Counted from the first letter of the stretch, positions 43,583-53,158 are shown. The stretch: DNA of 64,000 nt from Neobacillus niacini NBRC 15566 (GCF_001591505.1 NZ_BCVA01000030.1:1-64000); one strand, 5' to 3'. Translations and numbers: made by a program. Notes: a model not told the origin generated them from the sequence alone.

Positions 43583-44335
43583 ATGGATAAGGATTTACAA
43601 AAAAACGAATCCGGAAATCAAGAAGGGCAAGAACCTCAAAAAGAGGATAAGCCTTCTTCTTTAATGGAAAAAATTCAACAACTAGGGCAAACGAATGTAC
43701 CACAGCTGTCCTCCGATTCTAGAATTCATTGTTTAACGATTATCGGACAAATTGAGGGTCATTTAGCACTGCCTCCACAAAATAAAACTACTAAGTATGA
43801 ACATTTGATTCCTCAATTAGTAGCGATTGAACAAAATCCAAAAATAGAAGGTGTACTAATCATATTGAATACAGTAGGAGGAGATGTGGAGGCAGGACTG
43901 GCCATCTCTGAAATGATGGCTACTCTCTCAAAACCAACTGTTTCAATTGTCTTAGGCGGAGGCCATTCCATTGGAGTGCCAATAGCAGTGTCATGTGATC
44001 ACAGTTTTATTGCTGAAACGGCAACGATGACGATCCATCCTATTCGATTAACAGGTCTCGTAATTGGAGTTCCCGCAACCTTTGAATATTTAGATAAGAT
44101 GCAGGATAGAGTAGTTAATTTTGTAACAAAGCATTCGAATATTACCGAAGAGAAATTTAAAGACCTAATGTTTGCCAAAGGGAATCTAACTCGTGACATC
44201 GGTACAAATGTAGTGGGTCCAGATGCAGTGGAATATGGTTTAATTGATGAAGTTGGCGGACTAGGCCAAGCGATGAAGAAGCTTAACGAATTAATAGATC
44301 AAAGGAAATCGTCTGCCGAGGGGCTGATTCAATGA
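43583..44335 (+). CDS. tepA: TepA, ClpP-like translocation-enhancing protein
   Basis: A ClpP/crotonase-fold protein of 250 aa. Features: GQIEGHLALPPQNKTTKYEHLIPQL, VLIILNTVGGDVEAGLAISEMM, the probable nucleophile Ser129 in LGGGHSIGVPIAVSC, and TMTIHPIRLTG. In B. subtilis TepA was linked to protein export and to spore proteins. Starts at 43562, 43580 and 43583 share the frame; 43583 is best spaced from GGGAG. The stop overlaps ylzJ by 4 bp (ATGA). Confidence 0.93.
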   Translation: MDKDLQKNESGNQEGQEPQKEDKPSSLMEKIQQLGQTNVPQLSSDSRIHCLTIIGQIEGHLALPPQNKTTKYEHLIPQLVAIEQNPKIEGVLIILNTVGGDVEAGLAISEMMATLSKPTVSIVLGGGHSIGVPIAVSCDHSFIAETATMTIHPIRLTGLVIGVPATFEYLDKMQDRVVNFVTKHSNITEEKFKDLMFAKGNLTRDIGTNVVGPDAVEYGLIDEVGGLGQAMKKLNELIDQRKSSAEGLIQ

Positions 44336-44571
44336 TTTTATACACCACAATGCCGCAGGAATTTATATATCCTCCTGAAACAGATACATTTACTAAACAA
44401 CAAACTGTAACCTTTCAAGGTGTATCACTAATCGTAGAACAAACGGACTCACAAAATGTACAGGTAGTTCGCATTTTAAGCAGTGATCCGCAGCACTATC
44501 TTGACGAGCGTATATGTCCTGGTGCTAAAATTTCTTGTGCGAGCGTTGAAGGATTGTCGGCAATCAATTAG
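44332..44571 (+). CDS. ylzJ: YlzJ-like conserved small protein
   Basis: A 79-aa protein of unknown function starting MILYTTMPQEFIYPP and containing VSLIVEQTD and QVVRILSSDPQHYLDE. Conserved next to tepA in Bacillus; the coupled ATGA start suggests co-translation with TepA. No recognised catalytic motif. Confidence 0.88.
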   Translation: MILYTTMPQEFIYPPETDTFTKQQTVTFQGVSLIVEQTDSQNVQVVRILSSDPQHYLDERICPGAKISCASVEGLSAIN

Positions 44572-44602
44572 GATATTATGGTATAATCAGGTTTAGAAGC
44601 TT

Positions 44603-44630
44603 AAGCAGCCATTCGGGCTGCTTTCTTCTT
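44603..44630 (+). terminator. Terminator of tepA-ylzJ
   Basis: AAGCAGCC/GGCTGCTT stem with a 5-nt loop followed by a T-rich tail. Confidence 0.8.
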
Positions 44631-44726
44631 TTACGGGTAATTTACTCCTAATTGGAAGGATAGTTATGTTTGATTACGCGTTAGGATGATTATGATAGTA
44701 TTACATTTATATAGACAGGTGATTAG

Positions 44727-47066
44727 ATGGCTAAGAAAAAGAGAAGATCAAAAAAGAGAGATAATCAATTAAAACAAACCGTTCAATTTGAACTTTCCGC
44801 GCTTGCATTATTGGCTTTAGCTATTATATCGATAGCAAAATTGGGCGCTGTGGGGGAGGCAACAGTTTTATTTTTCCGATTTTGGATGGGTGAATGGTAT
44901 ATGCTCAGTCTGATTGGACTCGTGTTCCTCAGTGTATATCTTATGTGGAAACGAACTATACCGTTTATCTTTCATATTAAATTAGTGGGCATTTATTTAA
45001 TTGTTTCCTCCATACTTCTTTTAAGCCATGTTACGCTTTTTCATTTGCTGACAAAGGATGGAAATTTTAAAAACCCAAGTGTCATTAGTAATACATGGGA
45101 AATCTTCATGATGGAAATCAAAGGAGAAACGAGCACAATCGACCTTGGTGGTGGAATGATTGGTGCAGTTCTTTTTGCTATGTTTCATTATTTGTTTGCT
45201 GAAACGGGTACCAAGATTATTGCATTTATCTTTATTCTAATTGGATTTATTCTACTTACAGGTAAATCATTTGGTGAATTTGTTGCAAAAATAGGGAATA
45301 CTCTGATTGAATTTTCCAAGGGGCAATGGAGTGCCTTTCAATTAGATATGGAGGAATGGAAGCAGAAAAAACAAGAGCGACGTGAAGAAAAACGGATACA
45401 ACAGCAGCGTGAAAGGGAAAACCGAGCGGCTTCTGCTCAACCTGAAATTAATCCTCCGCTGCAAAATACACAAGAGGAATTGGTTACACCCGAGCCTCTT
45501 ATCTCAAGTTTTGCAGACCGTGCTTACTCTGATGAGGATCCACAAAAACCTAAACGAAGAAAAGAGGAAAATAAAGGGAATCACCAGGTGATAGACGAAG
45601 AAGATTCGACTCCGCCTATTACCTTTACGGAAGTGGAGAATGTAGCCTATGAATTACCACCTTTGAGAATCCTTAAGCTTCCGAAGAAGACAGATCAAAG
45701 CGGTGAATACGAATTAATCCATGCGAATGCAGCTAAACTGGAACGAACTTTTCAGAGCTTTGGGGTAAAAGCACGTGTTACCCAAGTGCATCTCGGACCT
45801 GCTGTAACGAAATATGAGGTTCACCCAGATGTAGGGGTTAAGGTTAGTAAAATTGTTAGTTTGAGTGATGACTTGGCATTAGCACTTGCTGCTAAAGATA
45901 TCCGAATTGAAGCTCCTATTCCTGGAAAATCTGCAATTGGGATCGAAGTGCCAAATTCTGAGGTGGCAATGGTTTCCCTAAGGGAGGTATTAGAAGCAAC
46001 CCAAAATAATAAACCGGAGGCAAAGCTTCTGATTGGTTTAGGCAGAGATATTACGGGGGAAGCAGTACTTGCTGAATTAAATAAAATGCCTCATCTGCTT
46101 GTAGCCGGTTCAACCGGAAGTGGGAAGAGTGTTTGTATTAATGGTATCATTACGAGCATATTGATGAGAGCCAAGCCCCATGAAGTCAAGTTAATGATGA
46201 TTGATCCGAAAATGGTTGAGTTAAATGTTTATAATGGTGTACCTCATTTATTAGCGCCAGTCGTTACAGAGCCCAAAAAAGCCTCCCAAGCGTTGAAAAA
46301 GGTCGTAAGTGAGATGGAGAGACGATATGACCTGTTCTCACATACAGGAACGCGTAATATTGAAGGGTATAATGACCATGTAAAAAGGCATAACATGGAG
46401 GAAAATGATAAACAGCCTCTATTGCCATATATTGTTGTTATTGTGGACGAGCTAGCTGACTTAATGATGGTAGCCTCATCAGATGTAGAGGATTCTATTA
46501 CCAGACTTGCACAAATGGCTCGTGCTGCGGGTATTCACTTAATCATCGCAACTCAGCGTCCATCTGTGGATGTCATAACAGGAGTAATTAAAGCTAATAT
46601 TCCTTCAAGAATTGCTTTTGCTGTCTCAAGTGCTACAGATTCGAGAACGATTTTGGATATGGGCGGTGCTGAGAAACTGTTAGGTAGAGGGGATATGTTA
46701 TTTCTGCCTGTTGGAGCTTCAAAACCTGTTCGTGTACAAGGAGCATTTTTATCGGACAATGAAGTTGAAGATACCGTTAATTTCGTAATTGGCCAGCAAA
46801 AAGCACAATATCAAGAAGAGATGATACCAGATGATACACCTGAGGCAGTTGGCGAAGTGGATGATGATTTATATGCCGACGCAGTTGATTTAGTCATAGA
46901 AATGCAAACTGCTTCAGTGTCAATGTTGCAACGACGCTTTCGAATAGGATACACAAGGGCTGCACGTTTAATTGACGAAATGGAAGCCCGTGGAATTGTT
47001 GGAGCATATGAAGGCAGTAAGCCTAGAACGGTTTTACAATCGAAACCAAATGAAGAAGTGAATTAA
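44727..47066 (+). CDS. spoIIIE: DNA translocase SpoIIIE (FtsK family)
   Basis: It pumps the chromosome into the forespore and clears DNA from division septa. The 779-aa protein has four or five N-terminal membrane helices (about residues 18-180), a charged Gln/Glu/Lys-rich linker, the RecA-like motor with Walker A GSTGSGKS (about 461-468) and Walker B VVIVDELADLMM, and a C-terminal winged-helix gamma domain (from about 712) that reads SRS-type sequences. Confidence 0.97.
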   Translation: MAKKKRRSKKRDNQLKQTVQFELSALALLALAIISIAKLGAVGEATVLFFRFWMGEWYMLSLIGLVFLSVYLMWKRTIPFIFHIKLVGIYLIVSSILLLSHVTLFHLLTKDGNFKNPSVISNTWEIFMMEIKGETSTIDLGGGMIGAVLFAMFHYLFAETGTKIIAFIFILIGFILLTGKSFGEFVAKIGNTLIEFSKGQWSAFQLDMEEWKQKKQERREEKRIQQQRERENRAASAQPEINPPLQNTQEELVTPEPLISSFADRAYSDEDPQKPKRRKEENKGNHQVIDEEDSTPPITFTEVENVAYELPPLRILKLPKKTDQSGEYELIHANAAKLERTFQSFGVKARVTQVHLGPAVTKYEVHPDVGVKVSKIVSLSDDLALALAAKDIRIEAPIPGKSAIGIEVPNSEVAMVSLREVLEATQNNKPEAKLLIGLGRDITGEAVLAELNKMPHLLVAGSTGSGKSVCINGIITSILMRAKPHEVKLMMIDPKMVELNVYNGVPHLLAPVVTEPKKASQALKKVVSEMERRYDLFSHTGTRNIEGYNDHVKRHNMEENDKQPLLPYIVVIVDELADLMMVASSDVEDSITRLAQMARAAGIHLIIATQRPSVDVITGVIKANIPSRIAFAVSSATDSRTILDMGGAEKLLGRGDMLFLPVGASKPVRVQGAFLSDNEVEDTVNFVIGQQKAQYQEEMIPDDTPEAVGEVDDDLYADAVDLVIEMQTASVSMLQRRFRIGYTRAARLIDEMEARGIVGAYEGSKPRTVLQSKPNEEVN

Positions 47067-47094
47067 AAAAAGAGCCATTTGGCTCTTTTTTTTT
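47065..47094 (+). terminator. Terminator of spoIIIE
   Basis: A perfect 10-bp stem AAAAAGAGCC/GGCTCTTTTT with a 4-nt loop and T tail. Confidence 0.9.
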
Positions 47095-47269
47095 ACATAA
47101 TAACCCTATTGATTGTAGACAACTATAAATTATAACAGATTCTGAGGAAAAAAGTCCTGTTAAATTTGACATCTTTCGACAATTTCGCTTTTTTCGACAA
47201 AAATTATAAATTCTATTTCCATAAGCTAAAAAAAATGGTATATTATTTTCGATTAGTAGGAATGATTAT

Positions 47270-47287
47270 ACATCAGATGTCTGATGT
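47270..47287. promoter_or_regulatory. Perfect 18-bp palindrome upstream of ymfC (candidate operator)
   Basis: ACATCAGATGTCTGATGT is its own reverse complement and ends 26 bp before the ymfC start codon. Size and position fit an operator for a dimeric GntR-type repressor, most simply YmfC itself. Confidence 0.55.
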
Positions 47288-47313
47288 CTTAGGAAAGAGT
47301 TGGAGGAACCCGC

Positions 47314-48039
47314 ATGTCTATTAAGCTAGATAACCGACATTTATACTTACAAGTTATCGATCGGTTGAAACAAGATATCGAACTAGGAGTTTATAAGGAA
47401 AAAGAAAAATTACCTTCTGAATTCGATCTTGCCAAACAACTGGGTGTAAGTAGAGCTACACTTCGTGAAGCACTGCGGATACTTGAAGAGGAGAATGTTA
47501 TCATTCGCCGCCATGGTGTCGGTACGTTTGTTAACGCGAAACCTTTGTTTACCTCAGGGATTGAACAACTGAATAGTGTAACGGACATGATCCTTCAAGC
47601 TGGGATGAAACCAGGCACCATTTTCTTAAGTTCATCAACTATTGGAGCCACTGAAGAGGATATTCGTCGTTTCTCATGTTCTCCTAATGAGGGAATTGTC
47701 GTCATGGAGCGGGTTAGAACCGCGAATGGGGAACCTGTCGTTTACTGTATCGACAAAGTACCTGAAAAAATCTTGCCAGAGACGTTTTCTCATGGTGAAG
47801 AATCCATATTTTCCATTTTGGAAGAAGAGGCCAACCGAAAGATTACATACGCGGTTGCCCAAATTGAACCAATCGGCTATCATGAGAAAATTTCACCTAT
47901 TTTAGAATGTGAACCAGAAACGGCATTGCTTGTATTAAAGCAAATGCATTTCGACGAAATGGATGAACCAGTCCTTTTCTCGGTAAACTACTTTAAAGCA
48001 GATAAATTTAGTTTTCAAGTTTTGCGAAAAAGATTTTAA
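47314..48039 (+). CDS. ymfC: GntR-family (HutC-type) transcriptional regulator YmfC
   Basis: A 241-aa regulator. The winged helix-turn-helix lies at about 8-75 (LPSEFDLAKQLGVSRATLREALRILEEENVIIRRHGVGTFV in outline) and the C-terminal effector domain is of the UTRA type. The neighbouring downstream genes are a nucleoside importer, making nucleoside-linked control conceivable but unproven. Confidence 0.93.
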   Translation: MSIKLDNRHLYLQVIDRLKQDIELGVYKEKEKLPSEFDLAKQLGVSRATLREALRILEEENVIIRRHGVGTFVNAKPLFTSGIEQLNSVTDMILQAGMKPGTIFLSSSTIGATEEDIRRFSCSPNEGIVVMERVRTANGEPVVYCIDKVPEKILPETFSHGEESIFSILEEEANRKITYAVAQIEPIGYHEKISPILECEPETALLVLKQMHFDEMDEPVLFSVNYFKADKFSFQVLRKRF

Positions 48040-48070
48040 TTTTTTGCGGGTTATGAAAACGCAATCAAGC

Positions 48071-48085
48071 TGCTTTCTGAAAGTT
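48071..48085 (+). promoter_or_regulatory. Weak CodY-box-like sequence upstream of nupN
   Basis: The 15-mer TGCTTTCTGAAAGTT keeps the central TTTCTGAAA of the CodY consensus AATTTTCWGAAAATT but has four mismatches outside it. The B. subtilis nup operon is CodY-controlled; this site is only suggestive. Confidence 0.25.
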
Positions 48086-48123
48086 CCTACTAAATCAAAC
48101 AAAAATATAGGGGGTCAATTGCT

Positions 48124-49224
48124 TTGACGAAACGTAAATTTGGCTTAGCTATGTCAATGATTTTAGCTGCAGGCACAATGTTAGCAGCATGTGGCGGCGG
48201 TGATGACAAGGGTACTGGTGAAGATAAAGGCAAAGAAGCTGTAAAAATCGGGATGGTTACTGACGCAGGTACGATTGATGACAAATCCTTTAACCAAAAT
48301 ACTTGGGAAGGTATTAAACTAGCTGAGAAAGAACTTGGAATCCAATCAAAATACCTTAAGCCTGCTGGAACAACTGAAGCAGAATATTTAAAAGAAATGG
48401 GTAATTTATACGATGCGGGTTATAAGTTTATCGTAACGCCTGGATTTAAATTTGAAACTGCCGTTTTCCATGCACAAGATAAATATAAAGACGCAAAGTT
48501 TGTAATTCTTGATGGTAACCCACATTCTGGTGATTTTAAACCAGTTGTTAAAGACAATACAGTTGCTGTTTTCTTTGCTGAGCAAGAGTCAGGCTTCCTA
48601 GCTGGTGTTGCTGCTGCATTAGAATTAAAAGAAGGCGAAACTGGATTTATCGGCGGTATGGAAATTCCTGCTGTTCAAAAGTTTAACTGGGGCTACCAGC
48701 AAGGTGTTAAATATGCAAATGAAAACTTAGGAACTAACCTAACACTTAAAGCTGAAAACGTAGTATATCAAGGTTCATTTGATAACGTAGCTGCTGGTGG
48801 ACAAATTGCTGCACAAATGTATGACCGTGGTGTAGATGTAATTTTCACAGCTGCAGGCGGTGTTGGTGTAGGTGCAATCAACGAAGCGAAAACACGTGGA
48901 AAAGCTGGCGAAAAAGTATGGATCGTCGGTGTTGACTCTGACCAATACGAAGATGGTAAGTATGATGGAGACAAATCCATTATCCTGACTTCAGCTATGA
49001 AGAAATTAGATAATGTTACACTTGATATCATTAAGCGTGAGTTAAATGGTGATTTCCCTGGCGGCGAAACATTAGTATTCGATGCTAAAAATGATGGTAT
49101 TGGCTTACCAGAAAAAAATCCAAACTTAAGCGATGATACTACTACTAAAGTAAAAGAAGTATTTGAAAAAATTAAGTCTGGCGAAATCAAAGTTGCTTCT
49201 GAACAAGGAAGCTTATTCAAGTAA
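48124..49224 (+). CDS. nupN: BMP-family nucleoside-binding lipoprotein (NupN/YufN-like)
   Basis: The substrate-binding lipoprotein of an ABC nucleoside (probably guanosine) importer. The 366-aa protein has a lipoprotein signal peptide with lipobox LAAC (Cys23) followed by a Gly/Asp/Lys-rich tether, then the PnrA/BMP fold with KIGMVTDAGTIDDKSFNQNTWEGI in outline and VWIVGVDSDQYEDG. It starts at TTG 48124 after TAGGGGG. A terminator separates it from the ATPase gene, which would let the binding protein be made in excess. Confidence 0.92.
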   Translation: MTKRKFGLAMSMILAAGTMLAACGGGDDKGTGEDKGKEAVKIGMVTDAGTIDDKSFNQNTWEGIKLAEKELGIQSKYLKPAGTTEAEYLKEMGNLYDAGYKFIVTPGFKFETAVFHAQDKYKDAKFVILDGNPHSGDFKPVVKDNTVAVFFAEQESGFLAGVAAALELKEGETGFIGGMEIPAVQKFNWGYQQGVKYANENLGTNLTLKAENVVYQGSFDNVAAGGQIAAQMYDRGVDVIFTAAGGVGVGAINEAKTRGKAGEKVWIVGVDSDQYEDGKYDGDKSIILTSAMKKLDNVTLDIIKRELNGDFPGGETLVFDAKNDGIGLPEKNPNLSDDTTTKVKEVFEKIKSGEIKVASEQGSLFK

Positions 49225-49233
49225 AAAAATCAT

Positions 49234-49265
49234 AAAGAGACGGTTCCTTTCCGTCTCTTTTATGT
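49234..49265 (+). terminator. Terminator between nupN and nupO
   Basis: A perfect 10-bp stem AAAGAGACGG/CCGTCTCTTT with a 7-nt loop and T's. Confidence 0.88.
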
Positions 49266-49409
49266 CCTTTATGCATGAGTGATTGTCAAGGATGCATATT
49301 ACAAGAGTAATCATATATAACTGTTTAAATATCCTTCAGTTTTTGATTTTGTAATAGGGGCTCCCTATTTTCAAAGAAAACAGAGTCTAAATAAAAGGTG
49401 AGTGCTACT

Positions 49410-50933
49410 ATGAGTTATGTGGTTGAAATGCTGAATATTAGGAAGGAATTCCCTGGTATTGTAGCAAATGATAACATTACCCTAACATTAAAAAAAGGTG
49501 AAATCCATGCATTATTAGGGGAAAACGGTGCCGGTAAATCAACACTAATGGGTGTATTATTTGGTATGTATCAACCTGAAAAAGGAATCATTAAAATTCG
49601 GGAAAAAGAAGTGAAAATTACTAATCCTAATGTAGCCAATCAACTTGGTATTGGAATGGTCCATCAGCATTTCAAATTAGTAGAAAATTTTACTGTAACT
49701 GAGAATATTATTTTAGGCAGTGAACCATTAAAAGGTATGGTTTTAGATATTGATAAGGCAGCTAAAAGAATTGCGGAATTATCAAAACACTACGGATTAA
49801 ACGTGGATCCACATTCAAAAATTGAGGATATCTCAGTAGGAATGCAGCAAAGAGTAGAAATCATGAAAATGCTCTACCGTGAAGCAGAAGTGCTTATTTT
49901 TGATGAACCAACAGCGGTATTAACTCCACATGAAATTGAAGAGTTAATGAAAATTATGCGTAATCTTATTAATGAAGGTAAATCAATTATCATTATTACA
50001 CATAAGTTAAAAGAAATTAAAGCGGTTGCAGACCGTTGTACGGTTATTCGTCGTGGAAAAGGAATCGGAACGGTTAACGTAAAAGAAACAAGTACGGCAC
50101 AAATGGCAGAAATGATGGTTGGACGCCAAGTTAACTTTAAAGTGGATAAGAAAGCTAGTACACCTGGTGAGGTTGTACTTCAAATAGATTCTCTTTCTGT
50201 AAAAAATAATAGAAAAGTATTAGGCCTTAAAAACTTCTCGGTTGAAGTAAGAAGAGGAGAAATTGTCGGTATCGCAGGGGTTGAAGGAAATGGACAATCA
50301 GAAATCGTTGAAGCGATTACCGGACTAAGAAAAGTTGAATCAGGCAAAATTTTATTAAAAGGTAAAGAAATAACAAATATTCCAATTCGCCAAAGAATTG
50401 AAAGCGGAATTGGCCATATCCCTGAAGATAGACATAGACGGGGACTTGTTCTTGATTACACACTAGAAAATAACATGGTTTTAGAAGTTTATAATAAACC
50501 CCCTTTTGCAAAGGCAGGATTACTTAATGGCGCGGCAATTAAGAAATATGCTAAAGGTATTTTAGAAAACTTTGACGTTCGTTCCGGTGAAGGCGGAGCG
50601 TCTATTGCAAGGACTCTATCCGGAGGAAATCAGCAGAAAGCAATTATCGGTCGTGAAATGGAATTAGATCCTGATTTACTCATTGCCGTACAGCCTACAC
50701 GTGGATTGGATGTAGGATCAATTGAATATATTCACAAAAGACTAATTGAGCATCGAGATAAAGGAAAGGCTGTTCTTCTAGTATCCTTAGAGCTGGATGA
50801 GGTATTACAGCTATCAGACCGTATTGCCATCGTAAATAATGGAGAGTTAATTGGTACCGTTAATGCTTCTGAGACAAACGAGAATGAGGTAGGTCTGATG
50901 ATGGCAGGAGTGAGTAAGGAGGGAAGCGTATGA
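49410..50933 (+). CDS. nupO: Nucleoside ABC importer ATP-binding protein, duplicated (NupO/YufO-like)
   Basis: A 507-aa protein with two tandem ABC domains as in sugar/nucleoside importers. The first has Walker A GENGAGKST (residues 37-45), a signature ISVGMQQRVEI and Walker B VLIFDEPTAVL. In the second the Walker A is GVEGNGQSE, lacking the Lys, which is the family norm; its signature is LSGGNQQKAI. ATG 49410 lies 9 bp from AAAGGTG. The stop overlaps nupP (ATGA). Confidence 0.94.
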   Translation: MSYVVEMLNIRKEFPGIVANDNITLTLKKGEIHALLGENGAGKSTLMGVLFGMYQPEKGIIKIREKEVKITNPNVANQLGIGMVHQHFKLVENFTVTENIILGSEPLKGMVLDIDKAAKRIAELSKHYGLNVDPHSKIEDISVGMQQRVEIMKMLYREAEVLIFDEPTAVLTPHEIEELMKIMRNLINEGKSIIIITHKLKEIKAVADRCTVIRRGKGIGTVNVKETSTAQMAEMMVGRQVNFKVDKKASTPGEVVLQIDSLSVKNNRKVLGLKNFSVEVRRGEIVGIAGVEGNGQSEIVEAITGLRKVESGKILLKGKEITNIPIRQRIESGIGHIPEDRHRRGLVLDYTLENNMVLEVYNKPPFAKAGLLNGAAIKKYAKGILENFDVRSGEGGASIARTLSGGNQQKAIIGREMELDPDLLIAVQPTRGLDVGSIEYIHKRLIEHRDKGKAVLLVSLELDEVLQLSDRIAIVNNGELIGTVNASETNENEVGLMMAGVSKEGSV

Positions 50934-52009
50934 GAAACACCATTGTATCGCTAATATCAATTATATTAGGACTAATAGCAGGTGGTCTGCTAATGCTCTT
51001 CATAGGGGCTAGCCCTATTGAAGGATACACGTATTTATTTCAAGGTGCTTTAAAAAATATATCACGTATCGGTGATACTCTTGCAACTGCAACACCACTG
51101 ATTTTTACTGGACTAGCTGTAGCTTTTGCTTTCCGTACAGGTCTATTTAATATCGGTGCTGCCGGTCAGATGTTAATTGGTGGACTTGCCGCTACTGCAG
51201 TCGGTTTAACTTTTGATTTAGCAAGACCGATCTTAATTCTTGTAATGTTACTAGCAGGTATTGTTGGCGGAGGTTTGTGGGCATTTATTCCGGGATATTT
51301 TAAAGCAAGATTCAATGTACATGAGGTAGTATCAACCATCATGATGAACTGGATTGCATATTGGACCGTTTACTATGTTGTTCCAGGTTATTTTAAGGGT
51401 GAATTCTTAGAAACTGAATCACGCAAACTTGCTGAAGGTTCTACTTTGAGAACGCCTTGGCTGACAGAAATGTTTCAGGGTTCTTATATCAACTTAGGCT
51501 TGTTTTTCGCAGTTATTGCTGTAATCATCATTGCCTTTATCATTAATAAAACTACTTTAGGATTTGAATTAAAGGCTGTAGGTTTCAATCGACACGCAGC
51601 GGAATATGCAGGTATGAAAGTTAATCGCAATATTATCTTATCTATGTTAATTTCAGGCGCGCTCGCTGGTCTTGGCGGAGTAGCATTATACACTGGTAAT
51701 GCCTCAAGCATGCAAATCGGTATTTTACCATCACAGGGCTATGATGGCATTGCGGTAGCCTTACTTGGAGCTAACTCTCCAGTTGGCGTATTCTTTGCAG
51801 CACTCCTTTTCGGTATTCTTTATTCAGGGACAGGCTTTATGAATGCGATGATTGAGATTCCACCAGAACTTGCCAATACCATCATTGCGATTATTATTTA
51901 CTTTGCTGCTACTAGCGTTATGATTCACCGTCTATTAAATAAATTCCGTAAGACTCGTTCAAATGCAAATGATGTAGATGGACCTGTTGGCAAGAAGGGA
52001 GAAGCATAA
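50930..52009 (+). CDS. nupP: Nucleoside ABC importer permease (NupP/YufP-like)
   Basis: A 359-aa permease with about eight to ten membrane segments, including the conserved FRTGLFNIGAAGQMLIGGLAA and LSGG-coupling loop region GFNRHAAEYAGMKVNRNIILSMLISGALAGLGG in outline. It starts inside the nupO stop codon (ATGA). It forms the channel with NupQ. Confidence 0.94.
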   Translation: MRNTIVSLISIILGLIAGGLLMLFIGASPIEGYTYLFQGALKNISRIGDTLATATPLIFTGLAVAFAFRTGLFNIGAAGQMLIGGLAATAVGLTFDLARPILILVMLLAGIVGGGLWAFIPGYFKARFNVHEVVSTIMMNWIAYWTVYYVVPGYFKGEFLETESRKLAEGSTLRTPWLTEMFQGSYINLGLFFAVIAVIIIAFIINKTTLGFELKAVGFNRHAAEYAGMKVNRNIILSMLISGALAGLGGVALYTGNASSMQIGILPSQGYDGIAVALLGANSPVGVFFAALLFGILYSGTGFMNAMIEIPPELANTIIAIIIYFAATSVMIHRLLNKFRKTRSNANDVDGPVGKKGEA

Positions 52010-52010
52010 T

Positions 52011-52961
52011 ATGTGGACCATAATTGAACAAATATTCCCTTACGCAATTGTATTTACCATTCCTCTTCTTATCACTGCATTAGGTGGTCTTTTTAGTGAA
52101 AGAAGCGGTATCGTAAATATCGGATTAGAAGGTTTAATGATTTCTGGAGCATTTGCGAGTGCACTAACGGTTAACTTTTTGCAAGATAGTATGTCTGGAT
52201 CCGCGGTATTATGGATTGGGTTATTAGTTGCAGTCATAGTAGGGATGTTGTTCTCCTTATTACACGCGTTTGCCAGCATTAACTTAAGTGCAGACCAAGT
52301 AATCAGTGGTACAGCTATTAACATGATTGCCATGGCTTTAACAGTTTTCCTAGCTAGAAATATTACTGGTAGTGGTAATATTCGTATCACCAACGGTTTT
52401 ACACCATTTGATGTACCAATTTTATCTCAAATACCAATTATTGGTGATTTGTTGTTTACAAAAACGTATGCAACAACTTGGTTTATTTTAGTCGTGCTTC
52501 TAGTTAGTGCGTTTATTCTAAACAAAACCAAATTCGGTTTACGTTTAAAATCTTGTGGTGAGTTTCCACAGGCGGCTCAAGCAGCAGGGATTAATGTTGT
52601 AAGAATCCGTTATATCGGTGTAATGATTTCTGGTGCATTATCAGGCTTAGGTGGAGCAATCATTATTTTAACATACGCAGGCGAATTTACTGGTTCCGTA
52701 TCAGGTCTAGGCTTCTTAGCACTAGCTTCCTTAATTTTTGGTCAGTGGAGACCGCTCGGAATCTTAGGAGCAACCTTATTCTTCGGATTTGCCAGTACAA
52801 TCGCTAACGTATCTCAAGTTATTCCTGAATTGGCAGTTATTCCGCCAATCATTCTTAAAATTTTCCCATACGTGGTTACATTAATTGCTTTAGTGATCTT
52901 CTCTAAATCTTCACAAGCACCTAAAGCAGCCGGAGAACCATTCGATCCAGGAAAACGATAA
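52011..52961 (+). CDS. nupQ: Nucleoside ABC importer permease (NupQ/YufQ-like)
   Basis: The second permease, 316 aa, with multiple membrane helices, ERSGIVNIGLEGLMISGAFAS near the N terminus and FPQAAQAAGINVVRIRYIGVMISGALSGLGG in outline. ATG 52011 is one base after the nupP stop; an in-frame start further upstream would overlap nupP and is not favoured. A terminator closes the operon. Confidence 0.94.
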   Translation: MWTIIEQIFPYAIVFTIPLLITALGGLFSERSGIVNIGLEGLMISGAFASALTVNFLQDSMSGSAVLWIGLLVAVIVGMLFSLLHAFASINLSADQVISGTAINMIAMALTVFLARNITGSGNIRITNGFTPFDVPILSQIPIIGDLLFTKTYATTWFILVVLLVSAFILNKTKFGLRLKSCGEFPQAAQAAGINVVRIRYIGVMISGALSGLGGAIIILTYAGEFTGSVSGLGFLALASLIFGQWRPLGILGATLFFGFASTIANVSQVIPELAVIPPIILKIFPYVVTLIALVIFSKSSQAPKAAGEPFDPGKR

Positions 52962-52970
52962 TTGTAAGGT

Positions 52971-53007
52971 AAACAGGGCTGACATTTGTCAGCCCTGTTT
53001 AGTTTTG
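52971..53007 (+). terminator. Terminator of the nup operon
   Basis: A perfect 14-bp stem (52971-52984 with 52987-53000); the central pairs must open to form the loop. T-rich tail. Confidence 0.88.
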
Positions 53008-53029
53008 TAGACTATTCAGTGGTTTTAAC

Positions 53030-53059
53030 TTGTAAAAACCAAGCCTGGCAAATTATAGT
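53030..53059 (+). promoter_or_regulatory. Candidate promoter of the ymfF operon
   Basis: TTGTAA (53030-53035) and TATAGT (53054-53059) with an 18-bp spacer. Confidence 0.4.
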
Positions 53060-53158
53060 AAGAATAAGCGTTTAAAACAATGGAAAAGATGTAAAATAAC
53101 CGGCTAAATGTTTACATATATAATAAGAAGGATTTTGAAATCCCAAGGAGGTTTTGAG

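Noticed and set aside
48768..49220. 150-codon open frame on the - strand inside nupN
   Set aside because: Shadow of the real gene on the opposite strand with no family resemblance.
50317..50511. Second ABC domain of NupO as a damaged ATPase
   Set aside because: The missing Walker A Lys is normal for the second domain in this importer family.
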